Source: Chrysochromulina parva (Eukaryota > Haptophyta > Prymnesiales > Chrysochromulinaceae). From it: DNA of 16,750 bases. A program made the translations under genes and the position numbers. Shown here piece after piece: positions 15,584 to 16,750 of the stretch. Every line of letters starts with the position of its first letter. The stretch's first letter is position 1. Where the stretch lies: positions 1 through 16,750 of the forward strand of contig PJAB01001164.1 in assembly GCA_002887195.1 (NCBI GenBank), written 5' to 3'. A model generated the notes under the pieces. It had not been told where the DNA came from. It saw nothing but the letters and a program-made list of their open reading frames with translations, and made no database searches.

Positions 15584-16750
15584 ATGGCGACCTCGTCCTC
15601 GTCGACCGTCAAGGCGTACCCCTACCCGCCCAAGATCTGCTGCCTCGGCGCCGGCTACGTCGGTGGCCCAACCATGGCCGTGATGGCCAAGATGTGCCCC
15701 GACATCAAGGTGACCGTGACAGACCTCAATGAGCGACGAATCGCCGCATGGAATTCAAGCTCTCTGCCCATCTATGAGCCGGGCCTGCAGGAAGTCGTGG
15801 AGGAAGCCCGTGGTCGCAATCTCTTCTTCTCGACCGACATCGATGCCGCCATCCAAGAGTGCACCATTATCTTCGTCTCCGTCGCCACGCCGACCAAGAC
15901 CTCAGGCATCGGCGCTGGCGAGGCAGCCGACCTCACGTACTGGGAGCTCGCCGCGCGTCGTATCGCGGCCGTGTGCAACGCGAGCTCCAATATGTCGCCC
16001 AAGATCATCGTCGAGAAGTCGACCGTGCCCGTCAGGACCGCGGACGCCATGGCGGCGGTGATGGCGGCGAGTTGCAAGGGCACCGACTTCCAGGTGCTCT
16101 CGAACCCCGAGTTCCTCGCCGAGGGGACGGCGATCGATGACTTGTTCAAGCCGGACCGCGTGCTCGTTGGCGGGCCAGTGACACCGCAGGGCCACGCTGC
16201 CGTCCAGTACCTCGCTGACGTCTACCGCCGGTGGGTGCCGACGGAGCAGGTGCTCACGACCAACCTGTGGTCCGCGGAGCTCACGAAGCTGACGGCGAAT
16301 GCGTTCCTAGCGCAGCGCATCTCGTCGATCAACTCGATCTCGGCGCTGTGCGAGGCGACCGGCGCCAATGTCTCCGAGGTCGCGTACGCCATCGGCGTCG
16401 ACACCCGCATCGGACCCAAGTTCCTCAAGGCGTCGGTCGGCTTCGGTGGCTCGTGCTTCCAGAAGGACATCCTCAACCTCGTGTACCTGTGCCGCCAGTT
16501 CGGCCTGCCCGAGGTGGCCGAATACTGGCATCAGGTGATCGCGATGAACGACTGGCAGAAGAAGCGCTTCGCCACCAACATCGTCTCGTCCATGTTCAAC
16601 ACCATCTCGGGCAAGAAGATTGCCATATTTGGATTTGCCTTCAAGAAGGACACGGGCGACACGCGTGAGACGCCCGCCATTGACGTGTGCAAGATGCTCT
16701 TCGCCGAGAAGGCCAACCTCGCGATCTACGACCCCAAGGTCGCGCGCGAG
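15584..16750 (+). CDS. UDP-glucose 6-dehydrogenase, 3' end cut by the window
   Basis: The enzyme oxidises UDP-glucose to UDP-glucuronate with two NAD+ in the cytosol, supplying precursor for acidic polysaccharides and UDP-xylose. The 389 visible residues cover roughly four fifths of a typical eukaryotic enzyme (about 490). The NAD-binding [11 protein letters not shown] is at 20-30 and ends with T30. E176 lies in [12 protein letters not shown]235 and N239 in [14 protein letters not shown], the catalytic nucleophile C291 in [10 protein letters not shown], with D295 after it. [13 protein letters not shown] follows, then IYDPKV near the window end. Each residue is offset by 15 from the human numbering (E161, K220, N224, C276, D280), so no insertion disturbs the core. 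One change: V-A-T-P-T (A101) where animals have V-N-T-P-T. No intron is seen. The start (gtgaATGG) gives a 16-residue N-terminal extension. Confidence 0.97.
   Translation, partial: MATSSSSTVKAYPYPPKICCLGAGYVGGPTMAVMAKMCPDIKVTVTDLNERRIAAWNSSSLPIYEPGLQEVVEEARGRNLFFSTDIDAAIQECTIIFVSVATPTKTSGIGAGEAADLTYWELAARRIAAVCNASSNMSPKIIVEKSTVPVRTADAMAAVMAASCKGTDFQVLSNPEFLAEGTAIDDLFKPDRVLVGGPVTPQGHAAVQYLADVYRRWVPTEQVLTTNLWSAELTKLTANAFLAQRISSINSISALCEATGANVSEVAYAIGVDTRIGPKFLKASVGFGGSCFQKDILNLVYLCRQFGLPEVAEYWHQVIAMNDWQKKRFATNIVSSMFNTISGKKIAIFGFAFKKDTGDTRETPAIDVCKMLFAEKANLAIYDPKVARE

Noticed and set aside
2104..16750. Functional gene cluster of GT31, GH8 and UDP-glucose dehydrogenase
   Set aside because: They are separated by unrelated genes on mixed strands; the shared carbohydrate theme can be chance in an alga.

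Overview
The window looks like nuclear DNA of a unicellular, flagellated, GC-rich eukaryote. Genes are single-exon or nearly so, each with its own short spacer, and lie on both strands without operon spacing. The products are eukaryotic in type: an HMG-box protein, CCCH fingers, an R2TP-type TPR co-chaperone and an animal/plant-type UDP-glucose dehydrogenase. A fungal-type Zn2Cys6 finger beside a GH8 hydrolase and a dynein-arm assembly factor fits a flagellated alga, perhaps a haptophyte. That placement is inference and weak; only 'eukaryote that probably builds motile cilia' is well supported.

Layout: 1-501, AT-richer flank with no recognised gene. 502-1803 (+), Zn2Cys6 regulator-like protein with a Pro-Pro-Leu tail. 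2104-3249 (-), GT31 glycosyltransferase. 3463-6621 (+), large protein with a helical N-terminus, acidic linker, HMG box and C-terminal coiled coil; its architecture resembles meiotic axis core proteins (SYCP2/Red1/ASY3), a tentative reading. 7213-8769 (+), GH8-family hydrolase in two exons. 8917-10215 (+), triple-CCCH plus DEDDh exonuclease. 10526-14452 (+), SPAG1-like protein with three TPR blocks and an RPAP3_C domain. 14885-15445 (-), unrecognised protein. 15584-16750 (+), UDP-glucose 6-dehydrogenase, cut by the window end.

The most interesting point is the 84-bp intron of the GH8 gene. Its first 24 bases, plus the exon base before it, are repeated exactly where exon 2 begins, so only one GT-AG choice exists and it restores the frame. 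This is the footprint expected from recent intron gain by segmental duplication. A second theme is in-frame repeat growth: 9-bp units in the Zn2Cys6 gene, 15- and 12-bp units in the HMG gene, 84-bp units in the SPAG1 gene, and a 24-bp non-coding minisatellite after the exonuclease gene.

Three genes (GT31, GH8, UDP-glucose dehydrogenase) concern carbohydrate polymers, and UDP-glucuronate from the last could feed wall or scale polysaccharides. Nothing in the sequence shows they act together. I found no tRNA, rRNA, CRISPR array, transposase or virus-like gene.
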